Shown here: in pieces, positions 27,176 through 36,915 of the stretch | How positions within the stretch are numbered: the stretch's first letter is position 1 | How the letters are laid out: each line of letters begins with the position of its first letter | Assembly: GCF_001866075.3 (NCBI RefSeq) | Contig: NZ_CP063356.1 | Coordinates: 1,664,164 to 1,728,163, forward strand | Reading direction: 5' to 3' | Length of the DNA: 64,000 bases | Origin: Anaerobacillus isosaccharinicus | GTDB taxonomy: Bacteria; Bacillota; Bacilli; Bacillales; Anaerobacillaceae | The notes under the pieces: generated by a model | Database searches by the model: none | The model's input: only the letters and a program-made list of their open reading frames with translations | Told to the model about the DNA's origin: nothing | Translations under genes and position numbers: made by a program

Positions 27176-27514
27176 ATGAATATGACAATTTCAGAAGCTG
27201 CAAAAATACTAAGTTCAGAATATGGTATGGAGTCCAATGGTATACGTGTTGATGAAGCCATGGTAGAAAAATGGGTCCTAGAGGGCCTAATAAAGGCAAG
27301 TACATCAGAAAGTTCTATTACCATTAATGAGAATGATCTACATTTCTTTGTGGAGGCATCTAAATCGGAAGGAACTCCTTATGAGATCGGAATTAGTGAT
27401 CAAGTTAAAATAGAGCGCTTATTTGGTGAGATTAGAAATCTAAAAAAGGAGAATGAAAAATTAAAAGAAGAAAACCGAGATTATGCTTTAAAGTTAGGGA
27501 TTGAATTATTTTAA
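27176..27514 (+). CDS. Small helix-turn-helix/coiled-coil protein, third gene of the IS21 element
   Basis: This 112-residue protein lies 27 bp after istB and inside the inferred right end of the IS21 element, behind TTAGGAG. The N-terminal 60 residues read like an excisionase/MerR-type helix-turn-helix (MTISEAAKILSSEYG, VEKWVLEGLIKA). The last 30 residues form a heptad-rich coiled coil (LFGEIRNLKKENEKLKEENRDY). No function is known to me; it may regulate istAB or act in end binding. The second IS21 element also has a third small gene (44102-44308), but the two are unrelated in sequence. Confidence 0.6.
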   Translation: MNMTISEAAKILSSEYGMESNGIRVDEAMVEKWVLEGLIKASTSESSITINENDLHFFVEASKSEGTPYEIGISDQVKIERLFGEIRNLKKENEKLKEENRDYALKLGIELF

Positions 27515-27595
27515 AATTCATCAGTCCCCTACCATAAATGTAAAAATTAGGTGGGGGACTTTTCAATTAACATTTGGGGGAATTTTGAGTTGACA

Positions 27596-28172
27596 AATAC
27601 AAATTAAATAGAAAGTGGTTATATAATACACAATTTTGGAAAATTAAAGGTTTTTTGTCAACTTGTGCCGAATTCTTTAAATATGTCTTCTAATTTAATT
27701 GGTAGCCGCGATTATTTCAAAATTGAGTATAAAAAAATAAAGAGTTTTTGGTGAACAGTTCTTTCCAATTCAACTTAAACTGTTCATCGCAATTATTAGA
27801 GAAAATGATATAGGGAATTAGACCAAAAGAAGTTCTCTGTATTGCTTGGCCTACTCTGATATGCGAATCTACACTAGAATTAATTAACAAGTTTAACGTG
27901 ACCATTTATTATACCGAAGAAGAACTAACTCAAATTGAACCGCTATAATTTTTTTTAACTTGCTACTGAAAAATGGAATTCTTTAAAAAGGTTTATTTCA
28001 AATTATTACTAGAAAAACATAGAGCCGAAAAATTAGCATTTAATGCAATAAATTTTTTAACCTTGAGATAAGGCAAAAGAGATTTTGAATATAGAGCAAA
28101 TATTCTGTTTAAGAAAATTCGAGTAATATATAAATTTTTATACGCTTAACTTAACATAGAAAGGGATTTTTT
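27596..28172. other. Gene-free AT-rich stretch before gajA
   Basis: No convincing gene is present. Several short coding-like stretches without starts (for example around 27890-27945) suggest decayed sequence. GTTGACAAA at about 27589 and TTTTTGTCAAC at about 27655 form an inverted pair just outside the IS21 end. The gajA promoter must lie here, but I cannot single it out. Confidence 0.4.
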
Positions 28173-30194
28173 ATGAAACTAACTAAGTTAATTTTAAATA
28201 ATTATCGTAGCTTTGGGCCGAATGATACAATCATTAATATTTCTGATTTAACTGCGTTTATAGGCCATAACAGTTCAGGAAAAACGGCAGTATTAAGTGC
28301 ACTTCAAAAGTTATTTGGAGATTCTAAAATAATTTCATCTGATTTTTATATCCCTTTGGATAAGAAATCAGATGAAAGTGTAGATAATCATTTTTACATA
28401 GAAGCTTATTTTGAATTTTTTGATGATGACGGTGAAGTGGCAGAAGAAGATGACTATGGAATAGCTCATTATTTTGAAAACTTTATAGTAGAGCACCCAG
28501 GTGGCAATCCATATATCGTTATACGTTTAGATGCTAGTTTTAAAAAAGGAAGTTCTCCTGAAGGAATAATAGATTATAAGTATCATTATGTTGTCAACAA
28601 AGGAGAAGATGGGCTTAAACCAATTTCTGCTCATGATAGAGATAAAATAAAAGTTATCTATATTCCGGCAGTAAGAAATCCTTCAGAGCAACTAAAAAAT
28701 GCTACAGGAACAATATTGTGGAGAATCTTAAAGCAAATTAATTGGAAACAATTAGATAAAGAAAAAATTAACGAAAAGATAGAAGAATTAGACAAAGAAG
28801 TTGCTAAACAATCTGGGGTTGCTATTGTTAAGAAAATTGTTTCATCTCAATGGAAAAATTATCATAATGACTCTAGGTATAATGAAGCTAATATTAAATT
28901 TGGAAGTAGCGATTTAGATGTTATTTTAAAAAAATTAGAAGTAGAATTTTCGCCTTCGCATACGGAGAAAGCTTTTAAAGTAGATGATTTAGGAGACGGT
29001 TTAAAATCTCTTTTTTATCTAACTCTAATAGATTCTCTTTTAGAATTAGAAAATGAGGCAATAAAAGAGATAAAAATTCAAGTAAATGTAGACGAAAGAG
29101 TATTAAATATTGATCCACCAGCTTTAACACTTATTTTAGTTGAAGAGCCAGAAAATCATGTTAGTCCTCATTTATTAGGGAAAGTAATAAAGAATTTAAA
29201 AAATATACGTAGTAGAAATAATTCTCAAGTTTTGATTACTTCTCATAGCCCATCGATTATTAAACGTATAGATCCAAAGGAGGTTCGCCATTTAAGAATT
29301 GATAATGGTAAAACAATTATTAAAGAAATAGTGTTACCTGAAAAGCAAGATGAGGCATATAAATATGTAAAAGAGGCAATAAAAGCTTATCCCGAATTAT
29401 ATTTTTCTTCATTAGTAGTTTTGGGAGAAGGAGATAGTGAAGAAATTTTAATACCTAGATTTTTAAGATTATATATAGATGATTTAGATACATTAGGAAT
29501 ATCAGTAGTTCCTCTAGGTGGACGCCATGTTAATCATTTTTGGAAATTATTGAATCAACTAGATATACCTTTTATTACTTTATTAGATTTAGATAAAGAA
29601 AGAGAAGGTGGAGGATGGGGAAGAATTAAATATTCTATAAAACAGCTTATTGAAAATGGAACTGACAAAAATGAAGTACTTTTACTAGCAGACAATTCAA
29701 TTTTAGAAGATAGTAGATTAGAGGAAATGCATACATGGGAAGATTATAAGTATATTAATGGATGGAGAAGAAGGTTAGAAGTTTATAATGTATATTTTTC
29801 TAGTCCCTTAGATATTGATTTTCTAATGATTAGAAAATTTTTAGATTATTATTTAATGACCTTAGAAAAAAATGAAGGACCTCTAATTAAGATTAATGAG
29901 CATGACAAACAAAAAAGAATTCATGAATTAACTGATGAAGAAAAACAGACAATAGCCTACCAAGAACGTATTGAAGGTGATGTTAAGCGAGCATTGAAAG
30001 AAAAAGGTGGTGAAGGACATACATATTCTAAAGAACAGAAAGAATCGATGATATGGTACAGTTACTTCTTTTTAACTCGAGGAAAGCCAGTAACACATTT
30101 GCAGGCATTGAACTATATTACAGATGAAAATTTAAAAGTAAATGTTCCAAAAGTGTTTACCAGAATAGCTGAAAAAGTGAAGCTACTTTTATAA
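28173..30194 (+). CDS. gajA: Gabija-like GajA: OLD-family ATPase/TOPRIM nuclease
   Basis: An N-terminal ABC-type ATPase domain has Walker A in GHNSSGKTAVLSALQ (about residues 31-45) and Walker B in LILVEEPENHVSP (about 320-332). A C-terminal TOPRIM domain carries E in VVLGEGDSEEILIPRF (about 415) and DxD in ITLLDLDKEREGG (about 470). GajA nicks DNA and is unleashed when phage replication depletes nucleotides. At 673 residues it is longer than the described B. cereus GajA (578), with an extended C-terminus. It lies 8 bp upstream of the helicase gene gajB, the two-gene Gabija layout. The ATG follows AGAAAGGG. Confidence 0.82.
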   Translation: MKLTKLILNNYRSFGPNDTIINISDLTAFIGHNSSGKTAVLSALQKLFGDSKIISSDFYIPLDKKSDESVDNHFYIEAYFEFFDDDGEVAEEDDYGIAHYFENFIVEHPGGNPYIVIRLDASFKKGSSPEGIIDYKYHYVVNKGEDGLKPISAHDRDKIKVIYIPAVRNPSEQLKNATGTILWRILKQINWKQLDKEKINEKIEELDKEVAKQSGVAIVKKIVSSQWKNYHNDSRYNEANIKFGSSDLDVILKKLEVEFSPSHTEKAFKVDDLGDGLKSLFYLTLIDSLLELENEAIKEIKIQVNVDERVLNIDPPALTLILVEEPENHVSPHLLGKVIKNLKNIRSRNNSQVLITSHSPSIIKRIDPKEVRHLRIDNGKTIIKEIVLPEKQDEAYKYVKEAIKAYPELYFSSLVVLGEGDSEEILIPRFLRLYIDDLDTLGISVVPLGGRHVNHFWKLLNQLDIPFITLLDLDKEREGGGWGRIKYSIKQLIENGTDKNEVLLLADNSILEDSRLEEMHTWEDYKYINGWRRRLEVYNVYFSSPLDIDFLMIRKFLDYYLMTLEKNEGPLIKINEHDKQKRIHELTDEEKQTIAYQERIEGDVKRALKEKGGEGHTYSKEQKESMIWYSYFFLTRGKPVTHLQALNYITDENLKVNVPKVFTRIAEKVKLLL

Positions 30195-30202
30195 ATAGAG
30201 GA

Positions 30203-32044
30203 ATGAATTATATGGTGATTTCAATTGATGCATGGAAACCAAGTGATGGACTAGTTCTGGAAACGACAGCATTAAAGTCAATCAGAGATTTAAAAAATTC
30301 TCTAGTTACTGCAGGACCTGGAGCAGGTAAAACTGAACTCTTAGCACAGAAAGCATGTTTTTTATTAGAGACCAATAGTTGTGTTAATCCTAAAAAAATT
30401 TTGGCGATAAGTTTTAAAAAAGATGCAGCAGCCAACTTAAAAGATAGGGTGAAGATGCGAATATCTAATAATTTAGAAACAAGATTTATATCTCAAACGT
30501 ATGATTCTTTTTCTAAGGGGGTATTAGATAGATTTTTATATGCACTTCCTGAAGAATATAGACCAGTTGAGGATTATGTTGTTGCTACAAATGACAATGA
30601 ATTTGTTAAAGCCTTTGGTGAATGCGGAATTAATCTTTCAAACAGAAAACTGAAAAACATTTATATAAATAATTTAACTAATTCTAAGCTTCCGAATAGC
30701 TTAGAATTATACGATTTTGTCTGGAAAAAATTATTGCAGGGCGATGTTAATATTAAACCAACTTTAAATTTTTCAATGATTACGCTTTTAGCAATTTATA
30801 TTTTAGAAACTAATCCGATGATTTTAAAATCTCTAAGGACAACATATTCACATATTTTTCTAGATGAATTTCAAGATACGACGTATTTACAATATGAAAT
30901 AATAAAAACATGTTTTGGAGGTGCGAAAACCTCTCTAACAGCTGTGGGAGATAATCGGCAAAGAATAATGTTATGGGCTGGAGCAAAGCACGATGTATTT
31001 AAGTGTTATAAAAGGGATTTCAATTCACAAGAATATACATTAATTATGAATCATAGGTCGGCTCCAAGATTATTAGAAATACAAAAAATAGTTAATAATT
31101 ATTTACAAGATGAACCATTCACGCCTCTTCCTAATCCTAGATGGTCTGAGGACGAGGGGTCCGCAGAAATATGGTATTCTTCAGATTCAACTATAGAATC
31201 TGAACATATCGCTAAAAGAATAAGCGATTTAATAAATCAACATCAAGTTCCGTTTAGAGATATCTGTATTATAGTAAAGCAAAGCGTACAGCAATATAGT
31301 AATGAAATTATAGAAACATTAGAAAAATTTAATATTCAAGCTAGGAATGAAACTAAATTTCAAGATTTACTAAAAGAAGATATAGTGTTACTTATTATTA
31401 ATACACTTAGATCAGCTTTGAATGCTAGAGATAGCGACGCATGGTTATTTATATGGAATTCTCAAATTTTCTTTGAAGGTAAAAACGGAACAAAGAATCA
31501 GCTTATAGTTGATAATATGAGAAAACAATTGAAAGGTTTTTTAAGGTATATAAAAAATAAATTAGATTTGATTACTGATAAAGAAGAATTGAGTTCTTTG
31601 TTTATTGATATAATAGCCTTTTATGATATTAATAAAATAAAAAAATACTATCCTCAATATTCACAAGGTCAATATATTAATAAATTAAGAGAAGATTTAA
31701 CAGAGTATATGTATGTATACTTTGAAAAAAGTAATGATTGGATATTAGCTATTAATTCATTCGAAGGTATTCATTCAATTCCAATAATGACTATCCATAA
31801 GTGTAAGGGGCTAGAATTTGAAGCGGTATTTTTCGTAGGATTTGACGATAATGCGTTTTGGAGTTTTTCTAATCAAGAAGATGAAGATACGTGCACATTT
31901 TTTGTGGGACTTTCCCGTTCTAAACGATATTTATATTTTACATTTTCAGAGAAGCGTTTCGGTAGAAACTGTAATAATTTTAAGATTTCAATATTATATC
32001 AGATGCTACATGAATCTGGCGTTGTTGAGGAAAAATATTACTAA
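30203..32044 (+). CDS. gajB: Gabija-like GajB: UvrD/PcrA-type helicase
   Basis: Superfamily 1A helicase motifs are present in order: motif I AGPGAGKTELLAQKA (about residue 38), motif II FLDEFQDTTYLQ (about 225), motif III TAVGDNRQRI, motif IV-like NHRSAPRLLEIQ, motif V TIHKCKGLEFEAVFF (about 530) and motif VI VGLSRSKRYLYF. In Gabija the helicase pairs with GajA to sense and cut phage DNA. At 613 residues it exceeds the described GajB (494). The start is either the ATG at 30203 or the one at 30212 (better spacing from AGAGG). The gene ends exactly where the first transposon left end begins. Confidence 0.8.
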   Translation: MNYMVISIDAWKPSDGLVLETTALKSIRDLKNSLVTAGPGAGKTELLAQKACFLLETNSCVNPKKILAISFKKDAAANLKDRVKMRISNNLETRFISQTYDSFSKGVLDRFLYALPEEYRPVEDYVVATNDNEFVKAFGECGINLSNRKLKNIYINNLTNSKLPNSLELYDFVWKKLLQGDVNIKPTLNFSMITLLAIYILETNPMILKSLRTTYSHIFLDEFQDTTYLQYEIIKTCFGGAKTSLTAVGDNRQRIMLWAGAKHDVFKCYKRDFNSQEYTLIMNHRSAPRLLEIQKIVNNYLQDEPFTPLPNPRWSEDEGSAEIWYSSDSTIESEHIAKRISDLINQHQVPFRDICIIVKQSVQQYSNEIIETLEKFNIQARNETKFQDLLKEDIVLLIINTLRSALNARDSDAWLFIWNSQIFFEGKNGTKNQLIVDNMRKQLKGFLRYIKNKLDLITDKEELSSLFIDIIAFYDINKIKKYYPQYSQGQYINKLREDLTEYMYVYFEKSNDWILAINSFEGIHSIPIMTIHKCKGLEFEAVFFVGFDDNAFWSFSNQEDEDTCTFFVGLSRSKRYLYFTFSEKRFGRNCNNFKISILYQMLHESGVVEEKYY

Positions 32045-32141
32045 TTTTAATCAATCTTTTTTCAAAATGAATGGTTTTCTTCCTAATTATAAAATCATCG
32101 TTAGCGGTAGCCTTTTAATCAAACCTTATTCCAAACCAACA
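32045..32141 (-). repeat. Tn7-like left end A (two TnsB-type sites and CCAACA terminus)
   Basis: Sites TTTTAATCAATCTTTTTTCA (32045-32064) and TTTTAATCAAACCTTATTCC (32113-32132) match the reverse complement of the right-end repeats. The terminus AAACCAACA ends at 32141. The whole 97-bp block aligns with the end-proximal part of left end B (38842-38936), including the GGTGGTTTTC-like middle and nearly identical site-to-terminus spacing (96 and 95 bp). It starts one base after the gajB stop. Confidence 0.82.
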
Positions 32142-32166
32142 GCATATTTATTGTGGAATAAGTTAA

Positions 32167-32331
32167 AATAAATTAAGAGAGAAATATTATTTTGAATTAT
32201 CAGATATTAACTTCCGGATATTTGGTGAATATTTTAAAAAATGGATTGCAAAATTTCTTAAATATAACAACGCAGATTTAAGAGTATTTGAAAAAACAAT
32301 CGACCGTATAGAACAAATGTTCTATAATTGA
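32167..32331 (+). pseudogene. Possible 3' remnant of an unrecognised gene
   Basis: An open frame of about 54 codons without a start codon runs to a TGA at 32329-32331 just beyond left end A. It has a protein-like composition (FRIFGEYFKKWIAKFL, DLRVFEKTIDRIEQMF). It could be the tail of a gene truncated by the transposon end or chance. I recognise no family. Confidence 0.3.
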
Positions 32332-32364
32332 ATTAACAAATACTCTTGTAGGAGGAATGGGCAA

Positions 32365-34377
32365 ATGAATAAAAATATAGATCTAAATGATAACAATTTA
32401 GACTTTTTAGATAAAGAAGACTTATTAAAGATACTTAAAAATATGGTGAATGGAGGGGTATCTCTAAGCTTTTACGGAAAGCGAACAGCAGAAGAGATTT
32501 ATAAAAAGGTAAGACCAAGAGTAACTCGTGTTAATAGAAAATTATGTGTAGGAACTGAAGAACAGCAGGCTAAAAATATAATTCTTGAAGGCGAAAATCT
32601 TCAAGGTATGGTCACATTGTATAAATATAGAGAACAAGTAGATTTAATTCTTACAGATCCACCGTATAATACTGGGCATTATTTCCGTTATAACGATAAG
32701 TGGGATAGTGATCCAAATGACCCGGATCTAGGAACTTTAGTTTCTGAAGATGATGGCTCTAAACATACAAAGTGGATGAAAGCGATGATGCCACGCCTTC
32801 ATATGATGTGGAAAATGCTTAAACCAACCGGTGTTATTGCCATATGTATTGATGATAATGAACTATTTCACTTAGGAATGATGATGAATGAAGTATTTGG
32901 TGAGGAAAATAGAATAGGGATTATTAACTGGCAAAAGTCTTATGCTCCTAAAAGTGATAGCAAACATATGTCTACTGGTACAGAATATGTGCTGGTATAT
33001 GCAAAGGATAAATCATTAGCCAAGACAGGACTTCTACCAAGGGGTGATACTACTAATTCAAAGTATAAGAATCCAGATAAGGATCCTGAAGGACTTTGGA
33101 GAAATGATAATGCTACTGTAGCAACAGTGGTTGAGAAAGATATATATGCAATTCAATCACCTTTTACAGGAGCGTTACATTACCCTGGAGCGAGAGCTTG
33201 GTCCTTCCCAAAGAAAACAATGAAAGAATGGTTAGAGCAATGGGGCTCAAAATATATTGAGAAGTCTATTGAAGATGGTCGTGTTAGTGCTTTAGTAATT
33301 AAAGATGCCCCTATTCCAACTATTCCTTTAGATAGAAATTTAGAGAATAATCCGGTAGTTGAAAGTGAAGATGTATTTCATTCACCAGTTATCCAATTAT
33401 CAAGGGAAGCAGCAAATAATATCATGCAAAATAATGTGTGGCCAACACTATTTTTTCCTAATAATGGATATGGTAGACCTGCAATCAAAAGATACTTAAA
33501 AAATGTTAAAAGGGGGAAAGTCCCTTTAACATATTGGGGCGATGACAATTATGATACCCCCTTTGAACTGGGAACTCAATCCTGGAATTATGAAGAATCT
33601 GGGCATAGCCAGACCGGTATCAATGAGCTCGATGAAATAGTAGGGAAGGGACATAAGTTTCAAACTGTAAAACCTTTAAAGTTAATGAAAAAAATTATTC
33701 AACTTTGGTGTTCTTCTGATGGGTTGGTACTTGATCCTTATGCTGGTTCAGGAACAACTGGACATGCAGTGTTGGAATTAAACCAAGAAACTGAGGCGAA
33801 AAGGAAATTTATTCTAATTGAACAAGGCAATTCTGAAAAAGGTGACAAATATGCTAGAAGTTTAACCCAAGAAAGAATCCGTAGAGTAATAACTGGTGAG
33901 CGTCCTGATCAGAATGGAGTTCTTGTACAAAAACATAAATCAATTAATAGTGGTTTTGAATTTAGAATTCTTACAAAACAGATTGATGCAAGCACGGTAC
34001 TTACAATGAAAAAAGATGAATTAGTAGATTTGGTAATTACATCCCATTGGGAAAATGAAAGAAGATCTAGTTCTAATTTGATAAGAATAGAAAATTCTAA
34101 GTGTCGCTACTTGGTAGGGAAAAATGATGACAACGAAGGTTATTTTATTATTTGGAATGGTGATGACCAAGTAGGACAATTGGATTTAGAAACATACGGG
34201 ACTATTATTGAAGAAGCTAAGAGAGAGAAATTAAATGGTCCATATCATGTTTATGCAAGGTATGAAGTTTTTCAATCAAATAGTGTTAAGTTTTACAAAA
34301 TACCAGATAAAATTTTAGCTCATTTAGGATTAAATGAAAATAGTGATCCCTATAATGAGACTGAAGGCGAGGAGTAA
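32365..34377 (+). CDS. mod: Type III restriction-modification methyltransferase (Mod)
   Basis: This is an adenine-N6 methyltransferase of the beta class: the catalytic DPPYNTG motif (about residue 97) precedes the SAM-binding FxGxG-type motif LDPYAGSGTTGHAVLEL (about 455-471). A target-recognition region lies between and after them. Mod both modifies DNA and reads the asymmetric site for the Res subunit. The start is supported by AGGAGG 8 bases upstream. res follows 3 bp later with the same orientation. At 670 residues it is within the usual Mod range. The recognition sequence cannot be predicted from this reading. Confidence 0.92.
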   Translation: MNKNIDLNDNNLDFLDKEDLLKILKNMVNGGVSLSFYGKRTAEEIYKKVRPRVTRVNRKLCVGTEEQQAKNIILEGENLQGMVTLYKYREQVDLILTDPPYNTGHYFRYNDKWDSDPNDPDLGTLVSEDDGSKHTKWMKAMMPRLHMMWKMLKPTGVIAICIDDNELFHLGMMMNEVFGEENRIGIINWQKSYAPKSDSKHMSTGTEYVLVYAKDKSLAKTGLLPRGDTTNSKYKNPDKDPEGLWRNDNATVATVVEKDIYAIQSPFTGALHYPGARAWSFPKKTMKEWLEQWGSKYIEKSIEDGRVSALVIKDAPIPTIPLDRNLENNPVVESEDVFHSPVIQLSREAANNIMQNNVWPTLFFPNNGYGRPAIKRYLKNVKRGKVPLTYWGDDNYDTPFELGTQSWNYEESGHSQTGINELDEIVGKGHKFQTVKPLKLMKKIIQLWCSSDGLVLDPYAGSGTTGHAVLELNQETEAKRKFILIEQGNSEKGDKYARSLTQERIRRVITGERPDQNGVLVQKHKSINSGFEFRILTKQIDASTVLTMKKDELVDLVITSHWENERRSSSNLIRIENSKCRYLVGKNDDNEGYFIIWNGDDQVGQLDLETYGTIIEEAKREKLNGPYHVYARYEVFQSNSVKFYKIPDKILAHLGLNENSDPYNETEGEE

Positions 34378-34380
34378 AAA

Positions 34381-36684
34381 TTGAATCTTTTACCGTTTCA
34401 GATAGAGGCATCGACTAAAATTGCAAATAGATTTGTTGAATATATGGTGGACCCACTTACAGTTACTAGAACTAAAATAGTACCATTTTATCAAAACCTT
34501 ACTTCAATTACAGGGAGTGGAAAAACGTTAATTCTCGCAGATGCAATCGAACAAATAAGATGTCTACTTCCAGTGGAACCAATAGTACTTTGGCTTTCGA
34601 AAGGAAAAGTCGTTGTTTGGCAAACCTATACCAATTTATCATCAGGTAAGTATTCAAATTTACTTGGGGGCTTCAATGTCAAACCGCTCCTTGATGCCAA
34701 TAAGAGAGACATAGAGTCACTAGATTCCGGCTTACTTTTAGTAGCCACTGTAGGTAAATTTAATCAAAAAGATAAAGAACAAGGAGATAGAAAAATTTTC
34801 AGGGTGCAATTAGACAGTGCTGATGATTCTTTATGGAATCTATTAAAAGAGCGTCAGAATGCAAAAGGTATTAAAAGACCGTTGGTAATAATATACGATG
34901 AAGGGCATAATCTTTCTGATCAGCAAACTAATCTTTTGTTGGAACTAAATCCAGATGCTTTAATTGCAGCTAGCGCAACAATGAAAGTACCCCAGTCTCT
35001 ATCAAATACTATTGATAGACTTACGGTGGATAAAGGTTGGAAAGATGAAGACTTCTATACTAGTGTAAAAAGTTCAAGTGTTGTTGAATCAGGGTTGATA
35101 AAACAAAATTTGTTATTGGGAGGATATTTAACACCAATGGAAATGGCCATAGATGACATGGTGTCAAATATTGAAAAGGTTGAGCAACAGTGTCAAAAAC
35201 TTAATCTGAGGTTTAGACCAAAAGCAATTTATGTTACTAATACCAATGTTATATCTGGTACAGAAAAAGATGACATTAAACAACCTTTTGATGATAGGAA
35301 AGCTAGGCCTATTGTAATATGGAAATATCTTGTTGAGTACAAAGGGGTTAATCCTTCTGATATAGCCGTGTATTGCAATTTGAAGTTCGATAAAAAATTC
35401 CCTTTGCCAGAAAATTTTCATCTTTTTTCAGGTGGTGATTCGGACTATGATGATTTTATGTCTGGAAATTTTACTCATATCATATTTAACCAAACATTAC
35501 AGGAGGGGTGGGACGATCCTTCAGTTTACTTTGCCTATATTGATAAAGATATGGGGTCACAAATACAAGTTACTCAGATTATTGGAAGAGTATTAAGACA
35601 ACCTGGAGCGACTCATTACGCATCTGAAGAGTTAAATACTGCCCATTTTTTTATAAGGGCAGATGAAAAAAATACATTTGAAGAAGTATTACGAGAAGTA
35701 AAGGAAAAGATCACCGCAGATTCTCCTGAGATCAATCTTACTTACTATAAAAAAGGTACTAGTCAGGATAATCCGATTATTAAGCCTAAATGGAAACTAC
35801 ATGTTCCTGAAATATCAATTAACTCGCAATATGCCCAAAAGCCAATAAAAGAAATAACGGATAGAATACAAGATTTCAGATATGATACTGTTAATACAGT
35901 TGGCAAAGGTGGGCGAATTCAGGTTCTACAATCTATCGGCGCAGATAATGACAATCAAGAGGAATGGGTTGAAGTTGATCATAGTAACCGTGTATCTGCA
36001 AGATGGGTATTTATAAGAGAAGCCCAAAAAACATATGGAAAAGCTGTAAATCTATGTGATATTGAAGATCCGAAGCTAGATGCATTAGTAGAGTTTAGCA
36101 GCAATGCGGCAGAGCATCTAAGAGAATTAGCAAATAAGGTTGTTAAGACATATATTGATCATTCTAGTGTAATGCAAAATAACTACAATTTACTAGAAGT
36201 ATCTTCTATTCCAATAAACCAAGGCGAAATGATAAGATATAGAAACTCAGTGCATGAAGGATATAGTGGTCTAAATAATTTAGAAAAAACATTCGCTAAA
36301 GCTATAGATAACAGTGGGTTAAAGTGGCTTAGAAATCAATCCAGGGGTTATTTTGAAATACCACTGCTTGATTTAGCAGGAAATAATAATTTTAATCCGG
36401 ATTTTATTGTGTGGAGTGAAAAATCAATAATTGCTATAGATACAAAAGGAGATCATTTGATTTCTCAAGATTCAGCTACTAAACTTTTTCATCTTGACTC
36501 GATTGGACCTGGAAAACCAGTTAAGATTCGCCTTGTAACTGTAGGAGAATGGGATGATGAAAGAACTAAACGTGGTAAGCAAGGATACACTGTATGGGTA
36601 TTAAAGAATGGTAAGATAAGGCCGATATGGTGCAAAGATGTTGAAAGCGCAGTTTCCATTTGTGTAGAGAGTGAATTTTATTAA
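34381..36684 (+). CDS. res: Type III restriction endonuclease subunit (Res)
   Basis: This is the ATP-dependent translocase/nuclease partner of Mod. Superfamily 2 motifs: Walker A SITGSGKTLILADAI (about residue 47), DEGHN box VIIYDEGHNLSD (about 172), SAT in IAASATMKVP, and motif VI QIIGRVLRQPGA (about 402). A C-terminal PD-(D/E)XK nuclease is visible as NPDFIVWSEKSIIAIDTKGD (about 673-692). The start is a TTG at 34381, three bases after the mod stop and preceded by GAGGAG. All motifs are present, so the type III system appears intact. Confidence 0.92.
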   Translation: MNLLPFQIEASTKIANRFVEYMVDPLTVTRTKIVPFYQNLTSITGSGKTLILADAIEQIRCLLPVEPIVLWLSKGKVVVWQTYTNLSSGKYSNLLGGFNVKPLLDANKRDIESLDSGLLLVATVGKFNQKDKEQGDRKIFRVQLDSADDSLWNLLKERQNAKGIKRPLVIIYDEGHNLSDQQTNLLLELNPDALIAASATMKVPQSLSNTIDRLTVDKGWKDEDFYTSVKSSSVVESGLIKQNLLLGGYLTPMEMAIDDMVSNIEKVEQQCQKLNLRFRPKAIYVTNTNVISGTEKDDIKQPFDDRKARPIVIWKYLVEYKGVNPSDIAVYCNLKFDKKFPLPENFHLFSGGDSDYDDFMSGNFTHIIFNQTLQEGWDDPSVYFAYIDKDMGSQIQVTQIIGRVLRQPGATHYASEELNTAHFFIRADEKNTFEEVLREVKEKITADSPEINLTYYKKGTSQDNPIIKPKWKLHVPEISINSQYAQKPIKEITDRIQDFRYDTVNTVGKGGRIQVLQSIGADNDNQEEWVEVDHSNRVSARWVFIREAQKTYGKAVNLCDIEDPKLDALVEFSSNAAEHLRELANKVVKTYIDHSSVMQNNYNLLEVSSIPINQGEMIRYRNSVHEGYSGLNNLEKTFAKAIDNSGLKWLRNQSRGYFEIPLLDLAGNNNFNPDFIVWSEKSIIAIDTKGDHLISQDSATKLFHLDSIGPGKPVKIRLVTVGEWDDERTKRGKQGYTVWVLKNGKIRPIWCKDVESAVSICVESEFY

Positions 36685-36915
36685 TTATAAGTGTTGATAT
36701 GATTAATTTGAACAGAACAGTTTGTCAATTAACAGCTTCAAGACTTCTACATAGGAATATTTGGTTATGAAAGCCCAGTCGATTATAAACGTGAACACCT
36801 TAAAAAATTTTTCTAGTTTATTGTTGACAATCCAGGATAACGAATAAATATGTAATTAATATTGTTATAATATGCGATTGGTTTAATTACAAATTGTAAA
36901 TTGGTGGTGGAACTT

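Larger units (their letters stand above)
21233..27595 (+). mobile_element. IS21-type element, disrupted by a nested RIT element
   Basis: istA, split istB and a small third gene are co-directional. Inverted end motifs are visible: CAGAAAATTCCCCCA on the left (about 21239-21253) and its counterpart in TGGGGGAATTTTGAG on the right (about 27575-27589), with a further CCCCCA copy inside the right end (GTGGGGGACTTTT at 27551). Such multiple terminal repeats are typical of IS21. Exact outer ends are uncertain and I found no convincing target duplication. Because istB is interrupted, the element should be immobile by itself. Confidence 0.72.

Noticed and set aside
21167-27730. AAAATTGAGTAT direct repeats as the target duplication of the first IS21 element
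   Set aside because: The copies at 21167-21178 and 27719-27730 are too long for an IS21 duplication and lie at unequal distances (about 55 and 124 bp) from the inverted end motifs; chance in AT-rich DNA is likely.
27717-27905. A reverse-strand 62-codon frame upstream of gajA
   Set aside because: No ribosome binding site, low-complexity AT-rich codons and no family; more likely decayed intergenic DNA.
32142-32364. A second Tn7-like right end just after left end A
   Set aside because: I searched for tandem ATAATAAAG-type repeats after a TGT terminus and saw none, so A is not followed by a complete neighbouring transposon.
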